Shown here one piece after another: positions 1-5,737 of a stretch of 9,802 bases of DNA. Position 1 is the first letter of the stretch, and the number at the start of each line of letters is the position of its first letter. The DNA comes from UKL13-2 sp043793345 (lineage in GTDB: Bacteria > Pseudomonadota > Gammaproteobacteria > Burkholderiales > Usitatibacteraceae). The stretch is from NCBI GenBank assembly GCA_043793345.1, contig JAYVXF010000342.1, positions 1 to 9,802 of the forward strand, read 5' to 3'. The position numbers and the translations under genes are program-made. The notes below the pieces were generated by a model. That model had not been told where the DNA came from. It saw only the letters and a list, made by a program, of their open reading frames with translations, and searched no databases.

Positions 1-1
1 T

Positions 2-100
2 TGTGGGGATTTATCCCCAACGCTCCCCACGTCAGGCAACGCGGATGCCACATCCGGCGATCTCGCCGATCAAATAAAGCATCTACTTTCAGATGGTTAG
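2..100 (+). CDS. Possible C-terminal tail of an upstream gene (partial)
   Basis: Reading frame 2 is open from the left edge to a TAG at 98-100. It gives a 32-residue tail rich in Gly, Ala, Asp and Thr that ends in a short amphipathic stretch, SGDLADQIKHLLSDG. This composition looks like a genuine protein terminus, but the stretch is too short to name a family. Frame 1 is also open from the edge to a TAG at 169-171 and would give an Arg-rich segment followed by a hydrophobic helix. I prefer frame 2 because Arg-rich stretches are typical of out-of-frame reading and the hydrophobic part falls in T-rich DNA. It may not be a gene at all, since two strong inverted repeats lie in the same 100 bases. 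Confidence 0.28.
   Translation, partial: CGDLSPTLPTSGNADATSGDLADQIKHLLSDG
4..19. repeat. Perfect 7-2-7 inverted repeat
   Basis: TGGGGAT and ATCCCCA flank a TT spacer. As RNA it could fold as a short GC-rich hairpin. A second TCCCCAC copy at 24-30 can pair instead with GTGGGGA at 3-9, so two alternative pairings exist. No T-run follows, so it is not a convincing intrinsic terminator. It could be a protein-binding dyad or chance. Confidence 0.4.
55..68. repeat. Perfect 6-2-6 inverted repeat
   Basis: CGGCGA and TCGCCG are separated by TC. The element would form a GC hairpin but has no T-run after it. It lies inside the possible tail of the upstream gene, so it may be incidental. Confidence 0.35.
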
Positions 101-270
101 TAGTCTTTATGCTTTTGTTGGCGGTGCTGGTATGGTTTCTGCTCTGTATGAACCGTCTAGCAATGAATTAGCAGTAATGCAAATGTGTCGCGAGGTTCCG
201 GTCGAGAACAGTTTTTTAAGTGACGCATTTCCATTTGCTGCTTTTTAAGCCACACAACGCAGTCGTAATA

Positions 271-282
271 TGCGTAAACGCA
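271..282. repeat. 5-2-5 inverted repeat TGCGT-AA-ACGCA
   Basis: A perfect short dyad with an AA spacer, about 155 bases upstream of the sugar transferase start. The same 5-AA-5 geometry recurs at 343-354 with different arms. It is a possible operator half of the leader, but dyads this short can occur by chance. Confidence 0.25.
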
Positions 283-342
283 AAAGCAAGGCGCGCTCCA
301 CCGAAAAATAATAGTAGTTGATTCACTGATTGGACTTGAACG

Positions 343-354
343 TTGTGAACACAA
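343..354. repeat. 5-2-5 inverted repeat TTGTG-AA-CACAA
   Basis: A perfect short dyad with an AA spacer, 84 bases upstream of the sugar transferase start codon, which is a plausible position for a regulator site. It does not fit the CRP consensus because the spacing is too short. No regulator can be named. Confidence 0.28.
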
Positions 355-426
355 TTTCGACTGCGCCAGATCGCGCGCAGTCGATCTTTTTTCCACCGCG
401 ACGCAGCCAAAAAAGCGAACAGATTT

Positions 427-432
427 AGGGAG
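427..432 (+). promoter_or_regulatory. Ribosome-binding site of the sugar transferase gene
   Basis: AGGGAG lies five bases before the ATG at 438. This strong Shine-Dalgarno match fixes the start, and with it the short N-terminus of the encoded protein. Confidence 0.75.
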
Positions 433-437
433 TCAAT

Positions 438-1640
438 ATGATTCGCATGTTTAGCCACCACTTTCAATTGGGCTCGCTGTTATTGGCAGGGCTCAACGTC
501 GTTTGCCTTGGCCTGATGGCGCTGTTTGGTTACGCGCTCATTTACCCCGCGACCGGTGCAGTTTTACTAAATTCCGTGTCAGGCACCGTCGCACTATCGC
601 TCGCGATCGTGGCTTTGCTGGCGCGCTTCTCATTCAATCAGACCGCCTCCTCGATCATCAACCGGCGGGTGCTGATTTTGGGTGTCGGCAGGGACGCGGC
701 GATGGTAAAAGAGGCGCTCGACAACGCGAACGTTCGCGGCCTGTCGGTCATTGGCTTCTACCCCATTGAAGCCGGCCAGCAAGTTGATGCCGCGCTACCA
801 GCGAGCAAAATATTGCCGCCGTCAAGAACCATTGTTGATATCGCCCGCCTCCACAACGTGAGCGAAATCGTGCTCGCCACGCGCGAACGTCGCGGCGGAA
901 CTTTGCCCTTGACGGATCTGCTCAATTGCAAGCTGCAGGGTATTAAAGTCACCGATCTTTCGGCTTTTTTCGAGCATTACCATAACAAGGTACGGATTGA
1001 TTTGTTGCGCGAAAGCTGGTTCATTTTTGGCGACGGTTTTCGTCAGCACAAGACGCGCCTGTTCGTGAAGCGCAGCTTTGACATTCTGGCCAGCGGCGTG
1101 TTGCTGATCCTTAGCCTGCCCGTCATGCTGCTCGCTGCATTGGCGATCAAGCTGGAAAGTGCGGGCCCGGTCATCTATCGTCAAGCGCGCGTCGGTCGCG
1201 GTGGAAAATCTTTCGACGTTATCAAGTTTCGCAGCATGCACGCCGACGCAGAAAAAGATGGCAAACCACAATGGGCGCGAGCGGACGACGCCCGCGTGAC
1301 CCGTGTCGGACGATTCATGCGCCTTACCAGGATTGACGAACTACCGCAGTTGATCACCGTACTGGCGGGTCAGATGAGTCTGGTGGGCCCGCGTCCGGAG
1401 CGACCCTATTTTGTCGATCAATTGGTTCAGCAGATTCCGTTTTACGGCGCGCGGCATAGCGTCAAACCGGGCGTGACGGGTTGGGCGCAGGTGCGTCACC
1501 ACTACGGTGCGTCGGTGGATGACTCGTCTGACAAGCTGCAATATGACCTGTATTACGTGAAAAACCATACCTTGTTTTTTGACATTCTTGTGCTTTTCCA
1601 CTCTGTGCGTGTTGTGTTGTTCGCGCGCGGATCACGTTGA
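438..1640 (+). CDS. Polyprenyl-phosphate sugar-1-phosphate transferase, EpsB-like (exosortase/EPS type)
   Basis: This is an inner-membrane initiating glycosyltransferase that transfers a sugar-1-phosphate from a nucleotide sugar to undecaprenyl phosphate, the first step of EPS repeat-unit assembly. Two hydrophobic segments lie at about residues 12-35 and 41-64. A Rossmann-like CoA-binding-type domain follows from about 77 (RVLILGVG). The catalytic bacterial sugar transferase domain runs from about 209 and begins with a membrane helix at 217-238. Family motifs are clear: KFRSM at 263, RIDELPQL with the acidic pair D300/E301, SLVGPRPERP at 314 and KPGVTGWAQV at 343. The N-terminus MIRMFSHHF resembles the EpsB-like family of PEP-CTERM/exosortase clusters. 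Members are usually about 460 residues with four or five N-terminal membrane helices. Here there are 400 residues and only two helices, apparently an in-frame shortening. The catalytic part is intact. The substrate sugar cannot be inferred. Confidence 0.93.
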   Translation: MIRMFSHHFQLGSLLLAGLNVVCLGLMALFGYALIYPATGAVLLNSVSGTVALSLAIVALLARFSFNQTASSIINRRVLILGVGRDAAMVKEALDNANVRGLSVIGFYPIEAGQQVDAALPASKILPPSRTIVDIARLHNVSEIVLATRERRGGTLPLTDLLNCKLQGIKVTDLSAFFEHYHNKVRIDLLRESWFIFGDGFRQHKTRLFVKRSFDILASGVLLILSLPVMLLAALAIKLESAGPVIYRQARVGRGGKSFDVIKFRSMHADAEKDGKPQWARADDARVTRVGRFMRLTRIDELPQLITVLAGQMSLVGPRPERPYFVDQLVQQIPFYGARHSVKPGVTGWAQVRHHYGASVDDSSDKLQYDLYYVKNHTLFFDILVLFHSVRVVLFARGSR

Positions 1641-1966
1641 GCGCCTGTCAAGTCCAGACCCGCCTAGTCACACGGCACTCGCTTCGGAGATTGAAATGAT
1701 CAGCGTTCCCGCCGCACGCCACAAAAATCTGCGTAACCCCCTGCGGATAAGACCCGCTGCGCTGGATGACGAGAGAAGTTTCCTGATTCGTGTTCTTGGG
1801 TCATCCGCGAAACAGGTGTTGACGCAAGGCTTGACACGAGCAAACGACTGCGGCGACGGATACATAAACGAGAGCCTCACATCAAGCTGCGCGAATGACA
1901 CAGCCTGCAATTGATTGCCTCATTCAAGGGGAATCTTCCGCGACATCACAAAACTGACTCGACCAG
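1641..1966. other. Gap between sugar transferase and acyltransferase genes
   Basis: The 326 bases hold one possible small ORF (1696-1914). I see no clear terminator hairpin after the sugar transferase and no convincing promoter. A purine-rich AAGGGGAA at 1926-1933 is about 35 bases from the acyltransferase start, too far to be its ribosome-binding site unless the true start is further upstream. An in-frame TGA at 1955 rules that out in the current sequence. Confidence 0.45.
1696..1914 (+). CDS. Possible small hypothetical protein (72 residues)
   Basis: The ATG at 1696 is preceded by CGGAGA at 1685-1690, a well-placed Shine-Dalgarno. The frame stays open for 72 codons to a TGA at 1912-1914. 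The product is soluble, with a basic N-terminal part (ARHKNLRNPLRIRP) and a Ser/Thr/Cys/Asp-rich end, and has no signal peptide or membrane helix. I recognise no family. The stretch LRIRPAALDDERSF faintly resembles the start of GNAT acetyltransferases, so a decayed remnant is possible, but the rest does not support that fold. The good ribosome-binding site is the only real argument for it. Confidence 0.3.
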   Translation: MISVPAARHKNLRNPLRIRPAALDDERSFLIRVLGSSAKQVLTQGLTRANDCGDGYINESLTSSCANDTACN

Positions 1967-3946
1967 TTGAAGACCAGTCATCTGGCGCAAGAATGTCATC
2001 GCGCATACAGACCAGACATCGACGGCTTGCGGGCAATTGCGGTGTTGGCGGTGATCGGTTATCACGCCTTTCCCGGCGTAGTTAAAGGCGGATTTGTCGG
2101 TGTTGATGTGTTTTTTGTCATCTCCGGTTTCCTGATTTCGAGTTTCATTCTCAATGGAATTCGCGCAGAGACTTTCAGCTTTGCCGACTTTTATGCGCGA
2201 CGTATCCGGCGCATTTTCCCAGCATTGATATTGGTTCTATGCGCAACGCTAGGATTCGGATGGCTCGCGCTTTCACCGATGGAATATGTCGAGCTTGGAA
2301 AGTTGACATTGGCGAGTACGGTATTCATGTCGAACTTTGCGCTTTGGGGAGCCTCTGGATATTTCGATATTGCTGCCGAATTCAAACCGCTGCTACACCT
2401 GTGGTCGCTAGGAATTGAAGAGCAGTTCTACATCGCCTTGCCGGTTTTTTTAGTTTTGTTCTGCAAGCGCACGGCGCGTCTCGCCGCCGCAATTGTTGTA
2501 CTTATCCTGCTGTCTTTTGTAGTAAACGTTTTGTTGATGCGTCGCGATCCAGTCGCGACGTTTTTCTTGCCGTTCAGTCGCTTTTGGGAACTTCTTTTCG
2601 GCGCATTGCTCGCCTGCCAAAAATTGAATTCTATCGGCCTCGATGAAGCGGGAGGCCGACCAAATTTTTCAGCCGGCTTAGGGGTCAGAGACTTTTCTTG
2701 GCGGCGAGATGTGATCTCGGCAGTAGGCTTGGTTTTTATTCTGTCCCCAATGCTGCTTTTAAAAAAGGGAATCACCTATCCCGGTTGGTGGACGCTATTC
2801 CCAACGGTCGGCACGCTAATGCACATCTGGGCGGGCTCCAACGCATGGCTTAATCGCAAAATTTCTGCGCACCCGCTGTTGGTTTTTGTGGGCCTGATTA
2901 GCTATCCACTTTATCTTTGGCACTGGCCCATGATTTCCTACATCAAGATTTTGGATTTCGACTGGAGCGTTAACGCAATACGTTCGCTGAAAGCGTGCGC
3001 AGTATTGGTATCCGGCGCTGCGGCTTGGCTGACCTATCAGTTCTTGGAAAAACCAATCCGGCGCGCAACAAATCGGCGCTACGTTTTGCCGCTTTGTATG
3101 GCAATGGGCGTCATTTTTGCGCTTGCCCTGGCGGTTACGCTTGCCAAGGGATTCCCTGATCGTTTCGGCGAAATTGAAAACCAGGTTGAAAAGATCGCAA
3201 ACGCCGCTGCGACCGGGTACGGCGAGAACTATCGTAACGGGTCTTGTCTGTTACGCCCAAACCAAAGCTACCGTGATTTTTCACCAGACTGTTTCGCCAA
3301 AGAAAGTCCAGACGGAACAACCGGCGGCGTTCTGCTGTGGGGGGATTCAGAGGCCGCGCATTTTTACCCGGGAATAAAATCTTATCTTCAAACGAGCAAT
3401 GTGGGATTCACCCAGCTCACCAATAATGACTGCCCCGCGATTCTCGATTACACGAATGCAGAGTATCCACTATGCGCCTCCAGCAATAAATTTATTATGG
3501 ACTGGACGAAACAGCATAAACCCCGCGTCGTAATTCTGGCGGGCTATTGGTTTCATTACGCAGGTTTCGAAGGAATTGAGAGGACTGTTCTGGCGCTCAA
3601 GTCGGCGGGTATCGAAAAAGTTGTCATCGTCGGCCCGGTTCCGGAATTTCGCGTTTATCAGCCCAAGCTCGTCATCAGGGCAATCCAAGGCGTCAGCATT
3701 CCCGAGCGGTTGAGAACCCCATTTTACGAAACCCTTACGACAATTGACCACACACTTCGGAGCATCGCAGAACGTGCCGGGGGGGTTTACGTGTCGCCAT
3801 TGTCTTTACTTTGCGATGGTGATCGGTGCATTGTTGCGGTGGACGGAAAGGTTGAGGGTTTAATGGCGTGGGATATGTCGCATTTGACGCCATTCGGGTC
3901 AAAATTTATCGTTGATCGCCTGTTTGCTGGATACCTCGGGCAATAG
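1967..3946 (+). CDS. OafA/YrhL-type membrane O-acyltransferase with C-terminal SGNH domain
   Basis: This inner-membrane protein probably O-acetylates a surface or exopolysaccharide. The acyltransferase-3 domain spans about residues 15-385: it opens with RPDIDGLRAIAVLAV, has the conserved H33, then GGFVGVDVFFVISGFL, the basic loop RRIRR at 79-83 and EEQFY at 151-155. About ten membrane helices are visible. A periplasmic SGNH domain follows from about 450, with GDS at 459-461 (nucleophile S461) and D636/H639 in the DMSHLT block. Many relatives read GDSH; here it is GDSE. In this two-domain family the membrane part passes an acyl group across the membrane and the SGNH part places it on sugar. 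At 659 residues it is full length. The start is inferred as TTG because no ATG or GTG lies between the in-frame TGA at 1955 and the essential DGLR motif. It has no obvious ribosome-binding site, so translation may be weak or the start misplaced. Confidence 0.93.
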   Translation: MKTSHLAQECHRAYRPDIDGLRAIAVLAVIGYHAFPGVVKGGFVGVDVFFVISGFLISSFILNGIRAETFSFADFYARRIRRIFPALILVLCATLGFGWLALSPMEYVELGKLTLASTVFMSNFALWGASGYFDIAAEFKPLLHLWSLGIEEQFYIALPVFLVLFCKRTARLAAAIVVLILLSFVVNVLLMRRDPVATFFLPFSRFWELLFGALLACQKLNSIGLDEAGGRPNFSAGLGVRDFSWRRDVISAVGLVFILSPMLLLKKGITYPGWWTLFPTVGTLMHIWAGSNAWLNRKISAHPLLVFVGLISYPLYLWHWPMISYIKILDFDWSVNAIRSLKACAVLVSGAAAWLTYQFLEKPIRRATNRRYVLPLCMAMGVIFALALAVTLAKGFPDRFGEIENQVEKIANAAATGYGENYRNGSCLLRPNQSYRDFSPDCFAKESPDGTTGGVLLWGDSEAAHFYPGIKSYLQTSNVGFTQLTNNDCPAILDYTNAEYPLCASSNKFIMDWTKQHKPRVVILAGYWFHYAGFEGIERTVLALKSAGIEKVVIVGPVPEFRVYQPKLVIRAIQGVSIPERLRTPFYETLTTIDHTLRSIAERAGGVYVSPLSLLCDGDRCIVAVDGKVEGLMAWDMSHLTPFGSKFIVDRLFAGYLGQ

Positions 3947-4026
3947 CGGCGAACTTACTGCTAGGGCGAGCAGGTATGTCAAAGCCTGCATGGTTTCGCG
4001 TCTCGTAAAGCCGTTAAATATTTGCT

Positions 4027-4054
4027 TTGCCGGACTATGTCATTGTCCTACAAT
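4027..4054 (+). promoter_or_regulatory. Likely sigma-70 promoter of the carrier-protein gene
   Basis: TTGCCG at 4027-4032 (four of six to the -35 consensus) and TACAAT at 4049-4054 (five of six to the -10) are 16 bases apart. Transcription would start near 4061, leaving about 37 untranslated bases before the ATG at 4098. It lies in the only sizeable gap between the acyltransferase gene and the downstream run, so the carrier-protein cassette may be its own transcription unit. Confidence 0.45.
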
Positions 4055-4097
4055 AACGAGACTGTGCACCAACAGAAAAGAATCGAAAAGAGCCCGT

Positions 4098-4340
4098 ATG
4101 TATGCGAAACAAATCCGCGTCATCGTTGCAGAACATGCCCGCCTTGCGGTAAATGTCAACGAATTAGTTGATGACAGTGATCTCTACAGCGCAGGATTGA
4201 CTTCGCTCACCACTGTCAACCTCATGCTTGCGCTGGAGGATCATTTTAACGTCGAGTTCACTGACGCAATGCTGGGACGAAAAACGTTTGGATCGATTCA
4301 ATCTCTAGCCGAGGCAATTGAAGAACTGGTGAGCCACTAA
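4098..4340 (+). CDS. Acyl (or aminoacyl) carrier protein
   Basis: An 80-residue acidic helical protein of the phosphopantetheine carrier type. The attachment site is S36 in DLYSAGLTSLTTV, where most fatty-acid carriers read DSL and this one reads TSL. The following helix NLMLALEDHFNVEF is typical of the fold. DLY.AGL.S followed by LM..E..F..EF.D..L.RK.F.SI closely resembles, from memory, the small carriers charged by amino acid:[carrier protein] ligases in rhizobia. That makes an aminoacyl cargo possible, but a fatty-acyl cargo is not excluded. I chose the ATG at 4098 because it gives the normal length and follows a purine-rich AAAAGAGC. The frame is open back to 3912, but that would overlap the acyltransferase gene and adds 62 residues with no carrier homology. 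No transferase that adds the cofactor is encoded here. Confidence 0.9.
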   Translation: MYAKQIRVIVAEHARLAVNVNELVDDSDLYSAGLTSLTTVNLMLALEDHFNVEFTDAMLGRKTFGSIQSLAEAIEELVSH

Positions 4341-4347
4341 GGCTCAC
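4329..4347 (+). promoter_or_regulatory. Stem-loop over the carrier-protein stop codon
   Basis: GTGAGCC (4329-4335) pairs perfectly with GGCTCAC (4341-4347) around the loop ACTAA, which contains the TAA stop. One more G-T wobble pair is possible. It sits between the carrier-protein gene and the dehydrogenase gene. No T-run follows, so a full terminator is unlikely. It could stabilise the upstream mRNA 3' end or damp downstream expression, giving more carrier than enzyme. Confidence 0.5.
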
Positions 4348-4374
4348 TTAGCCCACAACAGTGCGGAGCGCAAC

Positions 4375-5556
4375 ATGAAAGAATGGTCGCCGAAATCGAG
4401 AAGTTTCACCGATCTACTGGAGAGAATTCATGGCATAGGCCGAGAGGTAATTGCGGCTCATGTAGACGCGGTTGATCGTGACGCGCGTTTTCCGGAGGAA
4501 GCGATCAGTGCTCTAAAGGCAGAAAAACTACTTAGTGCATATATTCCGGTCGAATATGGCGGGTTGGGGCTCGACATTACCGAGTTATCCATCATTTGCG
4601 AGGTGTTAGGTCAATATTGCGCGTCGACCGCGATGGTTTTTGCGATGCATCAGATTCAGGTTGGCTGCATCGTTCATCACGCGTTAGGCTCGGAATTTTT
4701 TCGCGATTACGTCCGCGAGATGGTGACCAAACAATATTTGCTGGCGTCGGCGACAACGGAACTGGGCATCGGCGGAGATGTGCGCTCCAGCATTTGCGCC
4801 GTAAATGTCGACGGTGACCTTTTTACCCTGGAAAAGCAGACACCGGTGATTTCCTATGGAGAAATGGCGGATGCCATTCTTGTCACCTGCCGGAAATCGG
4901 CGGATGCCGCACGTAACGATCAAGTACAGGTCTTGGTACGCAGGCAGGATTACACACTTAAGCGACTTTCCGGCTGGGATACATTAGGTTTCCGGGGTAC
5001 CTGCAGTTTGGGATTCGCGCTGATGTCTGCAGGACGCGCGGAACAAATTTTGCCTGAATCCTACGCGACCATCCACAGCAAGACAATGCATCCGTTCGCG
5101 CACAGTGTTTGGGGATCATTATGGTTGGGCATCGCGACCGATGCGCTGAGCCGGGCACGGACGGCGGTACGCGCCGAGGCGCGGAAAAGTCCGGGTGTCA
5201 TCCCGATCTCTGCTACGCGCCTTGCGGAAGCCGATATTGTATTGTTTGGCATGCGTAGCAGCGTACATCTGACGATTGCCGATTACCATCGGTTGCTGAT
5301 CGAAGACGCTCCAGAGTCTTTTTCTAATTTCGGCTTCGCGATCAAGATCAACAATCTGAAAATTAGCTGTTCGCAATTAGTCATCGACATCGTGGGTCGC
5401 GCGATGCTCATCTGTGGCATTGCCGGCTACAAGAACGATTCCAAGTTGAGTCTTGGCCGCCATTTGCGCGACGCCCATGGTGCCATGGTCATGGTCAACA
5501 ATGACCGCATACTTGGCCAGAGCGCGACGATGCAAGTTGGCCAGCGAGACGCATAA
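4375..5556 (+). CDS. Acyl-CoA dehydrogenase-like flavoprotein
   Basis: A 393-residue protein with the three-part acyl-CoA dehydrogenase layout. The N-terminal helical domain includes IPVEYGGLGLDITEL at 57-71. The middle beta domain has ASATTELGIGGDVRS at 124-138 and WDTLGFRGTCS at 201-211. The C-terminal helical domain includes CGIAGYKND at 347-355 and LRDAHGAM at 364-371. FAD would be bound at the domain interfaces. The family removes two hydrogens from acyl thioesters, and some members act on carrier-bound aminoacyl groups. Aligning RDA by eye puts Gly361 where medium-chain enzymes have the catalytic Glu. The alternative base position used by isovaleryl-CoA enzymes, near 242, appears to be Ala. 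The activity may therefore be changed or lost. The ATG has GGAG at 4365-4368 and follows the carrier gene by 34 bases, so the carrier-bound thioester is a likely substrate. Confidence 0.88.
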   Translation: MKEWSPKSRSFTDLLERIHGIGREVIAAHVDAVDRDARFPEEAISALKAEKLLSAYIPVEYGGLGLDITELSIICEVLGQYCASTAMVFAMHQIQVGCIVHHALGSEFFRDYVREMVTKQYLLASATTELGIGGDVRSSICAVNVDGDLFTLEKQTPVISYGEMADAILVTCRKSADAARNDQVQVLVRRQDYTLKRLSGWDTLGFRGTCSLGFALMSAGRAEQILPESYATIHSKTMHPFAHSVWGSLWLGIATDALSRARTAVRAEARKSPGVIPISATRLAEADIVLFGMRSSVHLTIADYHRLLIEDAPESFSNFGFAIKINNLKISCSQLVIDIVGRAMLICGIAGYKNDSKLSLGRHLRDAHGAMVMVNNDRILGQSATMQVGQRDA

Positions 5557-5696
5557 TGTTTAATCGCATTGACTCCGTCGATTACGAGCACCGGGCTTTC
5601 CATAATGAGCTGGCGACGCCCAAATTTCCCGGCGTGCCAATCGTGCATGCTGCATTGGTGCTGCACCGCGTGCATAAATTCCTGAGTCTGCGTTGA
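5556..5696 (+). CDS. Small hypothetical ORF overlapping the dehydrogenase stop (46 residues)
   Basis: The dehydrogenase stop and this ATG share one base (TAATG at 5554-5558), an arrangement typical of translational coupling. The frame runs 46 codons to a TGA at 5694-5696. The product begins with a polar part, MFNRIDSVDYEHRAF, and ends in PGVPIVHAALVLHRVHKFL, a His-rich amphipathic segment. I recognise no family. A weak GCGAG at 5544-5548 could act as ribosome-binding site. It might be a real small partner protein of the cassette, the remnant of a longer gene, or chance. The next gene has its own ribosome-binding site, so it does not depend on this ORF. Confidence 0.4.
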   Translation: MFNRIDSVDYEHRAFHNELATPKFPGVPIVHAALVLHRVHKFLSLR

Positions 5697-5725
5697 ATCA
5701 AACCGCCAAATTCAAAGCCAACTTA

Positions 5726-5731
5726 AATGAG
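5726..5731 (+). promoter_or_regulatory. Ribosome-binding site of the DUF1839 gene
   Basis: AATGAGG, ending at about 5732, lies five bases before the ATG at 5738. It supports this start and independent initiation after the 46-codon ORF. Confidence 0.55.
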
Positions 5732-5737
5732 GCTTGA

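Larger units (their letters stand above)
101..426. other. Leader region upstream of the sugar transferase gene, no gene seen
   Basis: About 330 bases with no supported coding sequence. The part from roughly 205 to 320 is more AT-rich than the genes around it. It carries two short inverted repeats (271-282 and 343-354). I found no convincing sigma-70 pair and no sigma-54 type -24/-12 element. The minus-strand ORFs across it have no recognisable protein character, and one runs into the start of the sugar transferase gene. The region probably holds the promoter and control sites of that gene. Confidence 0.5.

Noticed and set aside
1..171. Frame 1 open from the left edge with an Arg-rich part and a membrane-like helix
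   Set aside because: It looks like an out-of-frame reading of frame 2 followed by T-rich leader DNA; it is kept only as the alternative to the 2-100 tail.
157..467. Minus-strand ORFs of 79 and 83 codons in the leader
   Set aside because: No protein-like composition or ribosome-binding site was seen, and the longer one runs into the well-supported start of the sugar transferase gene.
822..1271. 149-codon ORF on the minus strand
   Set aside because: It lies entirely inside the sugar transferase gene, whose family motifs are clear in the + frame; the minus translation shows no domain character.
1668..1910. Minus-strand 80-codon ORF in the gap before the acyltransferase
   Set aside because: It is antisense to the small + ORF that has a good ribosome-binding site, and its composition is not protein-like enough to prefer it.
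3958..3989. Possible terminator after the acyltransferase (GCAGG with CCTGC, or CTGCT with AGCAG)
   Set aside because: The stems are only five base pairs, mutually exclusive, and no T-run follows.
3912..4097. N-terminal extension of the carrier protein by 62 residues
   Set aside because: It would overlap the acyltransferase gene, has no carrier homology, and contains the likely promoter.
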